Below, in pieces: positions 1-7,920 of a stretch of 19,356 nucleotides of DNA (within the stretch, counting starts at the first letter, position 1; each line of letters opens with the position of its first letter). Location: contig JBGVTO010000424.1 of the NCBI GenBank assembly GCA_041862635.1, forward strand, positions 1 to 19,356, written 5' to 3'. This stretch comes from NIOZ-UU13 sp041862635 (GTDB taxonomy: Bacteria; Planctomycetota; Phycisphaerae; Sedimentisphaerales; Anaerobacaceae). The notes under the pieces are model-generated. The model did no database searches. It saw only the letters and a program-made list of their open reading frames with translations, and had not been told where the DNA came from. Position numbers and translations under genes: made by a program.

Positions 1-145
1 GCTGGAAACGTGGAAAGGTTGAGATATTGTGACACTCGCAGACGAAAGGGCGAGTAAACGGTGAAAACAAAATTCGACCTAAACCAACGCGCCAGTCCTC
101 GACCCTACTACGGTGACGAAGAAATGTGTCTATAAATTCATGCAG
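1..145 (+). mobile_element. Group II intron domain I-like fragment (left edge)
   Basis: The first ~145 bases are non-coding and have the look of an internal part of group II intron domain I: purine-rich GAAA-containing runs and a perfect 6-bp stem (ACTCGC at 34-39 with GCGAGT at 50-55) closing a loop that contains GACGAAAG. No reverse transcriptase follows. The neighbouring gene's stop codon lies at 156, so any intron here is truncated or only partly in the window. The piece reads as a plausible continuation of the intron 5' end at the right edge (19245-19356). The right 3' limit is a guess. The assignment rests on recalled intron style and not on an alignment. Confidence 0.4.
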
Positions 146-155
146 GCCATGACCT

Positions 156-3100
156 TTATTTAGAAGGCTCCTTGACCTCAACCGTTACAGTCATCGTGTT
201 ATTTGAGATATCTTTTTCCCCTGGGACTGGAGGGATTTCCACCTTGAGTGTGTGCTTGCCAATCGAGGCGTTGGTGGTGTCCCAATCGAATTTCAACTGC
301 GTGGAATCGCCGGGACCGCCGTAATACATCCAAGCTTTGCCTTGATGGCTATTATGCCTGTATCCGCCGGCGACGATGTCATCATAGTTATCGTTGTTCA
401 AATCACCCATGCTGAAGTATGCACCGAACCGGCTCCACAGTGTTCCGGTAAGAATCTTGTCAGGACTCTCGTCCATCACGGCCTTTGTGTTACCGTCATA
501 AATATACACCCGGCCCATTTGATTGGAACGATACCAAGCGTAACCCGCTACAGCAATGTCCTTATAACGATCATTGTTGAAATAGCCGCAGTGTACGGCA
601 TTCCCACCAAGATTGGGACGTCCATCCTCTTCACCGCTGAAAATCTTATCTGGAATGGCATCCATATTTGATCGTGTGTTTCCCCAATATAGATAGACCC
701 GGCCTTGAAAATTAGAAGCAATACGGGCTCCGACAAGGACATCAGCATGACCATCACCATCTACATCGGACAGTTCAACATAGGCAAAATCATTTGTACC
801 CGACTCAGGACAGGCAAATACGAGATCGCAAGCTGTATCCATGTTTGCCTTGTCGTTGCCATAGTACAAGTATGCCCGGCCTCGCCGGTTGACCCTATCG
901 GCTCCTATCAAAATGTCCCGGTAGCCATCCCCGTCCACATCCCCTCCTATGGCAACCCCACGGCCGAATGCATCCAGATCGTTTTCACCTTCGAAAATCC
1001 TATCGTATTTACTGTCCATAGAGGGGCCTCCATAGTAGAGATACACTCGGCCTTTCCAGGGATGCGTAGCTGATACCGGAGCAGTCACAAATACATCGTC
1101 ATACTTATCGTTGTTCACGTCCCCAGCCACTACAATGCGGCCGAATCGTCCTGCTGTTCCAGCTTCTCCATCCAGAGTCAAATCGCACGTGGAATCCATA
1201 TCCCGGCCACCGTAATAGATGTAGACTCGGCCCCGCTCGTTGCCATAGAAAACGGCTCCTATGATTACATCGGCATAGCCGTCCCCATTGACATCACCCA
1301 GGCATACATCTTGGCCAAACCTGTCCCCAGGGTGCTCTCCCTCAAAGGTCTTGTCAGGTTTAGCATCCATACTCAGCCCACCATAATAGAGATAGGCGCG
1401 CCCGGCCCCGCTATTCCACTCCTGGGCAGTTATGACAAGGTCATTGTGGCCATCGCCGTTGACGTCCCCCCCACAGCCCATATGTGCACCAAAGTAGCTA
1501 TGGTCGGTTGTTGGGGGAAGAAACGTCAGATCGCATATCTCATCCATCCCATCAACCCCGGTTGGAGATAAACGGACTGACTTGGTCCCTATCGGGACAC
1601 CATCGGTATTATCGGTAAGCGTAACACCGATTGTTTCACTGTAGTCACTTCGGTTAAGGACATCCACCACCACAACAACATGATCCCCTTGAGTACAGGA
1701 AGGACGTACGGAGACACCTGTAACTGCCAAGTCGTGGGTGCGACCAGTCTTGGGCAGAAGTGCGACAATCTCTTCGTTACCACCGGCCTTCGCATACCAC
1801 GATGGAATTCGACCATTTTTGTCCTGTGCCTCAACCTCGGCCCCTTTGCTGATAAGTAATTCAACCACATCTGGGTGCCCCCACTTCGTTGCTTCATGCA
1901 AGGGAGTCAGATCCTCCTTTTGCCTGGCATTAACGTCTGCACCTTTGACTATCAGCAACTCCGCCACATCCGAATGACCCCCACTTGCAGCCCAGTGTAA
2001 AGGGGTATAACCGAGCAAATCACGGACTTCCACATTGGCTCCATTTTTGATGAGCAATTCCACAATGTCACGGTGTCCATATACGGCTGCATAGTGGAGG
2101 GGGCTGTTGCCAGCGGCATTCTGTGCATCGACAATGGCACCGGCGGCGATTAAGGACTCCACAAGTGATTTGTGGTTACCAAGAGTTGCAATGTGCAATA
2201 GCGTACCGCGAAAATCTTGTGTGTTTACGTCGGCACCTTTTGCAAGGAGTAATTTAACCTCCTCGACGTCACCCTTCTCCACAGCTTGGAGAAGGGGTGC
2301 TTCAAGCTCCTTGCTATACTCCTTCGCTCCATGCCTACGTAGCAGTTCGATTATTTCGGTGTGGCCTTGATCAACTGCGAGGTCTAGAGGTGTCCGACCC
2401 CATTTGTTCCTTATACTTACGTCGGCACCCTTATTGATAAGCAATTCTACCATATCTCTTCGACCCCGACGGGCTGACAAATGAAGGGGCGTCTGTCCAT
2501 TCACGTTCTGGCTATCTAGATCAGCACCTTGGACAATCAGAAGTGCTGCCATGTCCTTTCGGCCCCTAACGGCCGCAGAGTGCAAGGCAGTATGGTCCGA
2601 ACTGGCCTTAGCATCAACATCAGCACCCTTTTCAACAAGAAATTCTACAATATCTCCGTGACCTGACCTCGCGGCTCTATGGAGCGGTGTCCAATCATTC
2701 CTGCCTTTTGCATCAACGTTTGCACCCTTGGCGATAAGCAACTCTATCATTTCGCGGTGGCCTGCTGAGGCTGCGCTATGTAATGGCGTATTTCCATTCT
2801 TGGCTTTGGTGTTCACATCCGTGCCCTTCGAGATAAATAGCTCCGCCACTTCCCTCGCACCAGCTTGAGCTGCTTGATGGAGCATGGTCGTGCCATCGTT
2901 CGTCTTCGCATTAATATTAGCGCCCTTGGCGATAAGAAATTCAACTACATCCGTCTGACCTGTTGAAGCTGCCCAGTATAGAGGTGTCCAGCCAAGTTCG
3001 TCCTTTGTATTAACATCGGCTCCTTGTTCCACGAAACGTTTCACATGGGTTAAATCCCCCATACAGGCTGCCATATGGAAACTCGAAACATCAGCGCCTT

Positions 3101-4997
3101 TTGCAATAAAAAACTCGACTATGTCTCGATTTCCTTGCGATGCTGCGTAGCGGAAGGCCGTCCAGCCGTCCTGGTCTTTCACATCGAATTTAGCTCCTTG
3201 GGCAACGAAAAGCTTAACCATATCCAAATCCTTATTCCAGACCGCATAGTGAAGAGGCGGATAGTCCTTTTCTGGCTTGAGATTAACATCGGCGCCTTTG
3301 GTCATGAGAAGCCTCACCATATCCTTGTCTTCATTCCAAATGGCATAGTACAACGGCGTGTAGCCCTCTTTGTCTTTGACATTCACATCGGCGCCTTTGG
3401 CAATTAAGAATTCGGCAACTTCTTTGTGACCTTCCTGGACCGCATAGTGCAGAGGTGTAGTACCTTTGTCGTCCTGAGCATTCACATCCGCCCCCTGTTC
3501 GAGCAACGCTTTTGCTCCGGCTAAATCTCCCATCTGGGCGACTACGTGGATGGAAGAGATAGTGGCGCCTTTGGCCAAAAGTAGTTGTACGATATCCTTG
3601 CGATTCTGCTGAAAAGCGACATCAATTGGTGTGTGGCCATCGTTGTTCTTGGCGTTCAGAGTTGCACGTTTTGTGATGAGTAATTCAATAATATCTTTGT
3701 CGGCAGCTCTGGATTTTACCGCATTGTGCAAGGGTGTATTGCCAGTTGGGTCTGTTACATTCACATCCGCGCCTTTTGCAATGAATAGCTCGATCAGTTC
3801 CTTATCACCTCTGCCAGCTGCGTGATATAATGGTGTACGACCCCACCTACTCTTAGCATTCACATCGGCTCCATTGTCAATAAGAAACTCGACCAGTTCT
3901 TTGTCGCCGCAGCGGAATGTGTAAAACAGCGGCGTAAACCAGTTGTCCTTAGCATTCACATCAGCTCCATTAGCAATAAGGACTTTGACCAACTCCTTTT
4001 GGCCGTTTCGAACTGCCCGATGCAGCGGTGTATAAGCCCACGTATCTCTTATATTAAGACTCGCCGGCAATATCTTCTTCATTTCGGCTTTACTTTCGGT
4101 TAGTTTTATAGTCGGTTCGCCCTGGGTATATCCATGCCTTGCTAGGAACTTATCCATCAGATAAATTGCTCTTTCAAGCCAGGGTAATTTTAGGAGTGCC
4201 CCGTGCTCTTGTCCCTCTGCAGTGTATAGCTCTGAGACGATTCCCAATTTCTTGCATTTTTCGACGAATTCTACTGCCTCCACTACCAGCCAGTCCTCCA
4301 TGCCACAGAGCACGACAAGTGGAGTGATATCTTTGGTTAGGTTGTCATACGGCGAAATCCTGACCGCCATTTCTTTAGAGCCGACTTCTCGGACAAGCCC
4401 AGCGCACTGGAGGACCGGTTCGAAAAGTACCAGCAAATTAGGTTTTGACGAGATTGATGTCTCTTCTCCTTGGGCCTCAAGACCTTTGGTTGTGCATGTA
4501 GAGGCTGCCACATGGCCACCGGCTGATACTCCTGAAGCTACGATTCGATTGGGATCGATGCCAAGCTTGGCAGCATTGACTCGCAACCACCGTATAGCGC
4601 TCTTGCCGTCTTCAACACATTTATCCGGCATTGTTCCATGTCGACTCTTGATCCGGTAATCAGCGCGGGCGGTCACCATGCCACGCTTAGCCAGATATTC
4701 CGCGTGCGGAACAAGTTCCTCGACGTTTCCTCCTACCCAGCCGCCACCAAAGAAAAAAACAATTGCAGGCCGCTTATCATTCGTTGTCCAGTCTTCGGGG
4801 AAATGAACATACATTGCGAGCTCACCCTGTGGCGTCTTCTTGTAAATGTACTTCTCAATGCATTGTTCGGATTTTGGAGGACTTATTCCTGTTTCTATGG
4901 CATTGGTGGAACCGTACAATTTATAGCCATGATTCGAAATCAAAAGGACCATCAAAGCGAGCTTAAGAATATGACTTCTTATATACTTCATGTTCAT
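156..4997 (-). CDS. Secreted alpha/beta hydrolase - ankyrin array - CARDB/FG-GAP propeller fusion
   Basis: A 1613-residue secreted protein. The start at 4997 is chosen because GGAGG lies 7 nt upstream and an uncleaved-looking signal peptide (MNMKYIRS then a hydrophobic run) follows; the frame is open 19 codons further upstream. Residues ~45-305 are an esterase-type alpha/beta hydrolase: oxyanion loop GGGW at 84-87 (Phe replaces the usual His before it), nucleophile Ser158 in GVSAGG, Asp235 in GMEDW and His265 in QEHGA, so the triad is complete. Residues ~314-1080 hold 24 ankyrin repeats. Residues ~1086-1140 are the first half of a CARDB domain, ~1150-1562 seven FG-GAP repeats with Ca-binding DxNxDGxxD-type loops, and ~1575-1613 the second half of CARDB. 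The likely role is deacetylation or ester cleavage of an extracellular polymer, with binding modules; the substrate is unknown. The hydrolase is confident; the joint function of the domains is inference. Confidence 0.9.
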   Translation of the reverse strand: MNMKYIRSHILKLALMVLLISNHGYKLYGSTNAIETGISPPKSEQCIEKYIYKKTPQGELAMYVHFPEDWTTNDKRPAIVFFFGGGWVGGNVEELVPHAEYLAKRGMVTARADYRIKSRHGTMPDKCVEDGKSAIRWLRVNAAKLGIDPNRIVASGVSAGGHVAASTCTTKGLEAQGEETSISSKPNLLVLFEPVLQCAGLVREVGSKEMAVRISPYDNLTKDITPLVVLCGMEDWLVVEAVEFVEKCKKLGIVSELYTAEGQEHGALLKLPWLERAIYLMDKFLARHGYTQGEPTIKLTESKAEMKKILPASLNIRDTWAYTPLHRAVRNGQKELVKVLIANGADVNAKDNWFTPLFYTFRCGDKELVEFLIDNGADVNAKSRWGRTPLYHAAGRGDKELIELFIAKGADVNVTDPTGNTPLHNAVKSRAADKDIIELLITKRATLNAKNNDGHTPIDVAFQQNRKDIVQLLLAKGATISSIHVVAQMGDLAGAKALLEQGADVNAQDDKGTTPLHYAVQEGHKEVAEFLIAKGADVNVKDKEGYTPLYYAIWNEDKDMVRLLMTKGADVNLKPEKDYPPLHYAVWNKDLDMVKLFVAQGAKFDVKDQDGWTAFRYAASQGNRDIVEFFIAKGADVSSFHMAACMGDLTHVKRFVEQGADVNTKDELGWTPLYWAASTGQTDVVEFLIAKGANINAKTNDGTTMLHQAAQAGAREVAELFISKGTDVNTKAKNGNTPLHSAASAGHREMIELLIAKGANVDAKGRNDWTPLHRAARSGHGDIVEFLVEKGADVDAKASSDHTALHSAAVRGRKDMAALLIVQGADLDSQNVNGQTPLHLSARRGRRDMVELLINKGADVSIRNKWGRTPLDLAVDQGHTEIIELLRRHGAKEYSKELEAPLLQAVEKGDVEEVKLLLAKGADVNTQDFRGTLLHIATLGNHKSLVESLIAAGAIVDAQNAAGNSPLHYAAVYGHRDIVELLIKNGANVEVRDLLGYTPLHWAASGGHSDVAELLIVKGADVNARQKEDLTPLHEATKWGHPDVVELLISKGAEVEAQDKNGRIPSWYAKAGGNEEIVALLPKTGRTHDLAVTGVSVRPSCTQGDHVVVVVDVLNRSDYSETIGVTLTDNTDGVPIGTKSVRLSPTGVDGMDEICDLTFLPPTTDHSYFGAHMGCGGDVNGDGHNDLVITAQEWNSGAGRAYLYYGGLSMDAKPDKTFEGEHPGDRFGQDVCLGDVNGDGYADVIIGAVFYGNERGRVYIYYGGRDMDSTCDLTLDGEAGTAGRFGRIVVAGDVNNDKYDDVFVTAPVSATHPWKGRVYLYYGGPSMDSKYDRIFEGENDLDAFGRGVAIGGDVDGDGYRDILIGADRVNRRGRAYLYYGNDKANMDTACDLVFACPESGTNDFAYVELSDVDGDGHADVLVGARIASNFQGRVYLYWGNTRSNMDAIPDKIFSGEEDGRPNLGGNAVHCGYFNNDRYKDIAVAGYAWYRSNQMGRVYIYDGNTKAVMDESPDKILTGTLWSRFGAYFSMGDLNNDNYDDIVAGGYRHNSHQGKAWMYYGGPGDSTQLKFDWDTTNASIGKHTLKVEIPPVPGEKDISNNTMTVTVEVKEPSK

Positions 4998-5173
4998 ATC
5001 ATATCCTCCCATACATTGAATCCATACTTTTCTGGCAGCATGATGATTACACAAGGCTTGCTGCCAAGTATTATATCGTCAAATACAAATTGTTGCAAAC
5101 CGTCTCGCAGCTGTCGTGGATTAGATTGAGGTGGTTAAGACCTGATGAAAGTGTCGACGTAAGAGATAGTTCC

Positions 5174-5353
5174 AAAATACCAGAATTCTTCGAAAATTCA
5201 CCTCTTTCAGCAGCTAAAAACACCCTGATTTTCAGGTGACAGTTTGACTCCAGAATGTCTATTAAAATTCCAAATAACGCTTCAGCGGTTCAGTCCAATA
5301 GAGCATTTGTGTCGGCTACGCGACACAAAAACTCGTAATTGATTAAGCATCCG
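5174..5353 (+). repeat. Dispersed intergenic repeat, copy 1
   Basis: First of four related ~185-bp intergenic sequences. It begins with AAAATACCAGAATTCTT, carries TCACCT at 5199 paired with AGGTGA near 5234, keeps the loop CACCCTGATTTT, and ends with GATTAAGCATCCG at 5341-5353. Its middle (about 5276-5335) has diverged from the other copies and contains a different hairpin. It lies between the hydrolase-ankyrin gene and the topoisomerase VI remnant, and so includes part of the hydrolase gene's upstream region in antisense orientation. No reading frame is evident, and the rest of 4998-5479 shows nothing else I can name. Confidence 0.8.
5306..5329. other. Perfect 9-bp hairpin inside repeat copy 1
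   Basis: TTTGTGTCG (5306-5314) and CGACACAAA (5321-5329) form a perfect 9-bp stem around a 6-nt loop. It lies downstream of the topoisomerase VI remnant and upstream of the hydrolase gene, both on minus. A T-run follows it on neither strand, so a classical Rho-independent terminator is not well supported; a protein-binding palindrome is equally possible. The other three copies of the repeat lack this hairpin. Confidence 0.5.
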
Positions 5354-5479
5354 GGTGAAATGAATGTATTAATCAGATAATTCTTTTGGAGTATTTGACT
5401 TTGAGCTTTTCATAGGTGGCCGATACGTCCTTCTATCGATGTTCCCTTGATAAATCATCTAGACCGCAGGCACTTAGCG

Positions 5480-5827
5480 TTAAGGTAAGAACTTCTTCGG
5501 CGCCGCCAGCTTTTCAGGTAGGTAGTGCTCGATTACGTAGTTGAGATCGTGCACCGCAAAGGCCTGTTGCTCGGCCCTTACACCCATATCGAGCAACTGC
5601 TGGATAGCGTCCTGCCAAGGCTTGTAGTGCTGCACAAAGGGGTCGTTTTTAAGGGCATCTCGAGCCCGTTTGATATCGACCTCCTTGAGCGGGTGAGTGG
5701 GTAGCTTGTAGTCGATGATGTCCTGGGGCGTGACGCCGAGGAAATTGGCATTGGGTGCGCAAAAGTATCGGTTGATATGCGCCGCGTTACCCGATCCAAC
5801 CTTCAGCGTGCGGTAGATAGCAATGCC
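5480..5827 (-). pseudogene. top6A: Topoisomerase VI subunit A, C-terminal remnant
   Basis: About 113 residues of the end of the Spo11-like A subunit of the type IIB topoisomerase (TopoVI, A2B2, ATP-dependent DNA decatenation). Recognisable stretches are IYRTLKVGSGNAAHINRYF, the FLGVTPQDI segment, VDIKRARDAL, and the characteristic ending AEQQAF...VIEHYLPEKL, with a TAA stop at 5480-5482. The N-terminal winged-helix/CAP domain with the catalytic tyrosine and most of the Toprim domain are missing. The fragment has no start codon of its own. It follows directly on the first ~90 codons of top6B but in a different frame, so it cannot be translated from that start. The family call is strong; the reading as a deletion remnant is inference. 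Confidence 0.85.
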
Positions 5828-6084
5828 TTGCGAGGATTGTCGAATCCAAGGAGGTGACGGTTTTTCATGAAGAATTCTGCAACTGATATCTCACGCTGTC
5901 CCCGGGCCATATCTTCGGCAGTGGAGTGGCGAGGAAGTTCTTTCTTGGGAGTTTCTTTGACCGCCTTCTTGGTTGTTTTTGCTACCTTAGGCTTATTCTG
6001 TTTTGAAGTGCGGCGTTTCTTCTTCCCAACCTTTTTGACGACTTTGGTCTTCTTCTTTGCCCCCGCCTTCCTGGCTGTTCCCAT
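5803..6084 (-). pseudogene. top6B: Topoisomerase VI subunit B, N-terminal remnant
   Basis: A 93-codon frame with a good ribosome site (AAGGA, 8 nt before the ATG at 6084). Residues 1-50 are a very lysine-rich tail. Residues ~58-90 (QREISVAEFF, then KNRHLLGFDNPRKAL) are the diagnostic start of TopoVI B, the GHKL ATPase subunit. The frame then hits TGA after STAR. The normal continuation (the helix with the ATP/Mg-binding Glu and Asn, the GHKL fold, H2TH and transducer domains) is absent. In its place, from about 5826, the DNA encodes the end of top6A in another frame. A short basic DNA-binding peptide could still be made, but topoisomerase activity is excluded by what is missing. Confidence 0.85.
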
Positions 6085-6266
6085 AGATTCGATCCTTCGT
6101 TACAATTTTTGGGCTGGGCCACACGACATAACTAAATGTCGCGCTCTAGACATATAGAGACCGGACCTTTTCAGTGATATCTGATGATAATGAAAAGGAG
6201 CATATGTGTCAAGTTTGTAGTACCTATTTGTTCGTATATCATAGGCTTGTCTTTTCGAATAAAATT

Positions 6267-6280
6267 CACTCTATAGAGTG
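6267..6280. promoter_or_regulatory. Perfect 14-bp palindrome upstream of the HU gene
   Basis: CACTCTATAGAGTG is a perfect inverted repeat with no spacer, 140 bp upstream of the HU start codon. Such palindromes are typical of dimeric repressor sites, but I cannot name a regulator. The rest of the 6085-6420 gap is AT-rich and non-coding and presumably holds divergent promoters for the topoisomerase remnant and the HU gene. No convincing -35/-10 pair was found. Confidence 0.35.
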
Positions 6281-6420
6281 ATGATGGTGCAGAAGGCAAC
6301 AGGACTTTATTGCAGAGAAAACAACAAAGTATTTGATCAAAAGTATCTTGTCTGTTAGGCTATTCTGTGTTCTCGTTTGGGCGTTACTAACGTTATATTC
6401 AATCATTCTGGAGTTAGCCT

Positions 6421-6720
6421 ATGTCAACGACTACAAAGAAAGAACTTATCGACAGAATTGCTGAAAATACTCAGGCCAAGCGCAGGCTGGTGAAAGCTGC
6501 AGTTCAGAATTTCTTCGACGAGGTCATCTCTGAGCTTGCTAAAGGTAACCGCTTAGAGTTTCGCGATTTTGGAGTTTTTGACCCTCGTGACTGTGCTCCA
6601 AGGACAGCACGAAACCCGAAGACTCTCGAACGAATCCACGTCCCAGGTAAGAGAGTAGTTAAGTTCAAGATGGGTCGTTTGATGAGGGAACAGCTAAACA
6701 GCCAGAATGCAAAAAAATAG
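6421..6720 (+). CDS. HU/IHF-family DNA-bending protein
   Basis: A 99-residue histone-like protein that binds and bends DNA in the nucleoid as a dimer. It has the canonical pattern: an N-terminal helical part (KKELIDRIAE, then VKAAVQNFFDEVISELAKGNRLEFRDFGVF), the beta-arm containing the family signature (RTARNPKT, with the conserved Pro that intercalates into DNA) and a C-terminal helix (VKFKMGRLMREQL). The length fits the family (90-100). The start is supported by GGAG 7 nt upstream. The diiron protein gene follows on the same strand with an 81-nt gap, so the two may be co-transcribed. Confidence 0.93.
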   Translation: MSTTTKKELIDRIAENTQAKRRLVKAAVQNFFDEVISELAKGNRLEFRDFGVFDPRDCAPRTARNPKTLERIHVPGKRVVKFKMGRLMREQLNSQNAKK

Positions 6721-6801
6721 TAGTTAATGGCACTTACTAATCGTCTTGAGGCTGGTGATGCTGAGAAGGAGAAAAAATTTACATTAAAAGGAGGCATTAA
6801 A

Positions 6802-7254
6802 ATGGATAAGCTCGATTCCTTTGATGATGTATTGGACTATGCTATTGACAGAGAAATAGAAGCCAACCAATTCTATAAAGATTTAGCAAAGAAAATGAAG
6901 AATCCGGCAATGCGTGAGGTGTTTGAAGCTTTTGCCAGGGAAGAATTGGGACATAAGGCAAGGCTGGAAGCGATGAAACACAGCAAGAAAATTCAAGCAG
7001 CTAAAAGTGTCACAGACTTACAGATTGCCGACTATGTTATAGATATTAAGCCTACTCCTGATATGAGCTACCAAGATGCGTTGATATTGGCAATGAAGAA
7101 GGAGAAAGTATCATTCCGACTCTATCTTGATCTAGCAGACGAAGTCGAAAACGAAGACCAGAAAGCGATATTTTTATCGATTGCACAGGAGGAAGCCAAG
7201 CATAAGCTGCGTTTTGAGATTGAATATGATGATGTTATACTAAAACAAAACTAA
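6802..7254 (+). CDS. Rubrerythrin-like/ferritin-family diiron protein
   Basis: A 150-residue four-helix-bundle protein built from two similar halves. Aligning the halves gives a full set of diiron ligands: Glu18, Glu48 and His51 (EELGH) in the first half, Glu101, Glu131 and His134 (EEAKH) in the second, each preceded by the Y-x-D-L-A helix pattern (Tyr25, Tyr108). There is no C-terminal rubredoxin domain, so it is a short erythrin rather than a complete rubrerythrin. The family handles peroxide or iron in the cytoplasm, mostly in anaerobes. The start was set at 6802 because AGGAGG lies just upstream; an in-frame ATG at 6727 lacks a ribosome site and would add a non-homologous tail. Confidence 0.88.
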   Translation: MDKLDSFDDVLDYAIDREIEANQFYKDLAKKMKNPAMREVFEAFAREELGHKARLEAMKHSKKIQAAKSVTDLQIADYVIDIKPTPDMSYQDALILAMKKEKVSFRLYLDLADEVENEDQKAIFLSIAQEEAKHKLRFEIEYDDVILKQN

Positions 7255-7366
7255 TCCTCCTCAGTTTTACCGATCAGCTTGGGTTTTCTGTACCAGTCTC
7301 ACGAACCTTTCGTCGCACTGAGGCACACACAGGTGCCCCCAAAATTGTCCCATTTTCATGAGCTAC

Positions 7367-7550
7367 AAAATACCAGAATTCTTAGAAAAGTCACCTCTTT
7401 TCGAAGCTGAAAAACACCCTGATTTCCAAGTGACAGTTTGACTCCATTTTGTCACCACAAATACCAAATTTTACGGTTAATGGAAGCACCAAATCCCAAA
7501 TATTTACATAAAAACAAAGATTTTTTTATTCTTATCGGATTAAGTATCCG
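7367..7550 (+). repeat. Dispersed intergenic repeat, copy 2 (best preserved)
   Basis: The most complete copy. It runs from AAAATACCAGAATTC to a perfect hairpin, ATCGGAT-TAAGT-ATCCGAT (7534-7552). Inside are GTCACCT (7390-7396) and AAGTGAC (7428-7434), the conserved CACCCTGATTT loop, a second GTGACA/TGTCAC pairing option (TGTCAC at 7450-7455), and an A/T-rich tail with a T7 run. Copy 3 matches it almost base for base over the tail (TCCCAAATATTT and AAAACAAAGATTTTTTTATTC). It lies between the diiron protein gene and the integrase region. Confidence 0.85.
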
Positions 7551-7553
7551 ATT

Positions 7554-7754
7554 CCCAGAAATTGTAAGTCACTCAATATAAAGGACTTACAAGAAACCCA
7601 AAAAGGCGCTTACAAACCAGCTTACAAAAAGTTTCAAGAAACTGCCGGAAATCAGCCTCAAGATATACCCACCGAATTGGCTGAAATTGTAGCCATATGG
7701 CCGGAACTAACCGCTATGGGAAATATATACTGCAGAAGTAAGATATTCAAGTGA
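7554..7754 (+). pseudogene. Decayed open frame, possibly the tail of a recombinase-associated protein
   Basis: An open frame without a start codon, ending in TGA at 7752-7754. It encodes KGAYKPAYKKFQETAG, then a segment of the form ELAEIVAIWPEL. From memory, both patterns recur at or just after the end of integrase genes in planctomycete genomes, but I cannot confirm this. The frame begins right at the terminal hairpin of repeat copy 2. It may be a leftover from an earlier integrase or chance, and no function is assigned. Confidence 0.3.
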
Positions 7755-7873
7755 AAAATTAAGACAAAATGTGTCATATTGAGACTGGAGGTAGGCCAGA
7801 TAGGTCACAACCGCCAGACCAATCTCCCCTGTGTCTGGCATTTCCGCGCCAAGCCCAAGTAAATGACTGAGCA

Positions 7874-7920
7874 TCGGACTAACAATCCGAAGGTTGCGTG
7901 TTCGAATTGCGTCGGCCTCG
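7874..7920 (+). other. tRNA 3'-half-like sequence, probable integration site (att)
   Basis: The sequence folds as the 3' half of a tRNA: anticodon stem TCGGA/TCCGA (7874-7878, 7886-7890) around the 7-nt loop CTAACAA, a 5-nt variable region AGGTT, a T-arm with the canonical loop TTCGAAT (7901-7907), then CGGCCTC-G as the 3' acceptor strand. The 5' half (matching acceptor strand GAGGCCG and D-arm) is not present upstream. The T-stem contains several G-U pairs, and the loop would give the unlikely bacterial anticodon AAC. It is therefore a remnant and not a working tRNA. It overlaps the last codons of the integrase, the usual position of an att core. Confidence 0.6.

Noticed and set aside
252..1571. 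Several open frames on plus, opposite the FG-GAP region.
   Set aside because: They are antisense shadows of a strongly supported gene with repeat-driven composition; none has a ribosome site or recognisable motif.
1760..4060. A series of ~99-bp repeating units that at first sight resembles a repeat/spacer array.
   Set aside because: The period is 33 codons and the units translate as ankyrin repeats in one long frame; it is neither a CRISPR array nor a non-coding satellite.
5578..5799. A 73-codon open frame on minus within the topoisomerase remnant.
   Set aside because: Its Ser/Arg/Thr-rich translation is meaningless, while another frame of the same DNA gives clear topoisomerase VI A sequence.
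5480..6084. A working fused topoisomerase VI protein.
   Set aside because: The two parts are in different frames and lack the ATPase fold, catalytic tyrosine and most of Toprim.
7868..7920. A functional tRNA gene.
   Set aside because: The 5' half is absent, the T-stem is mostly G-U pairs and the anticodon would be AAC; only the 3' half is recognisable.
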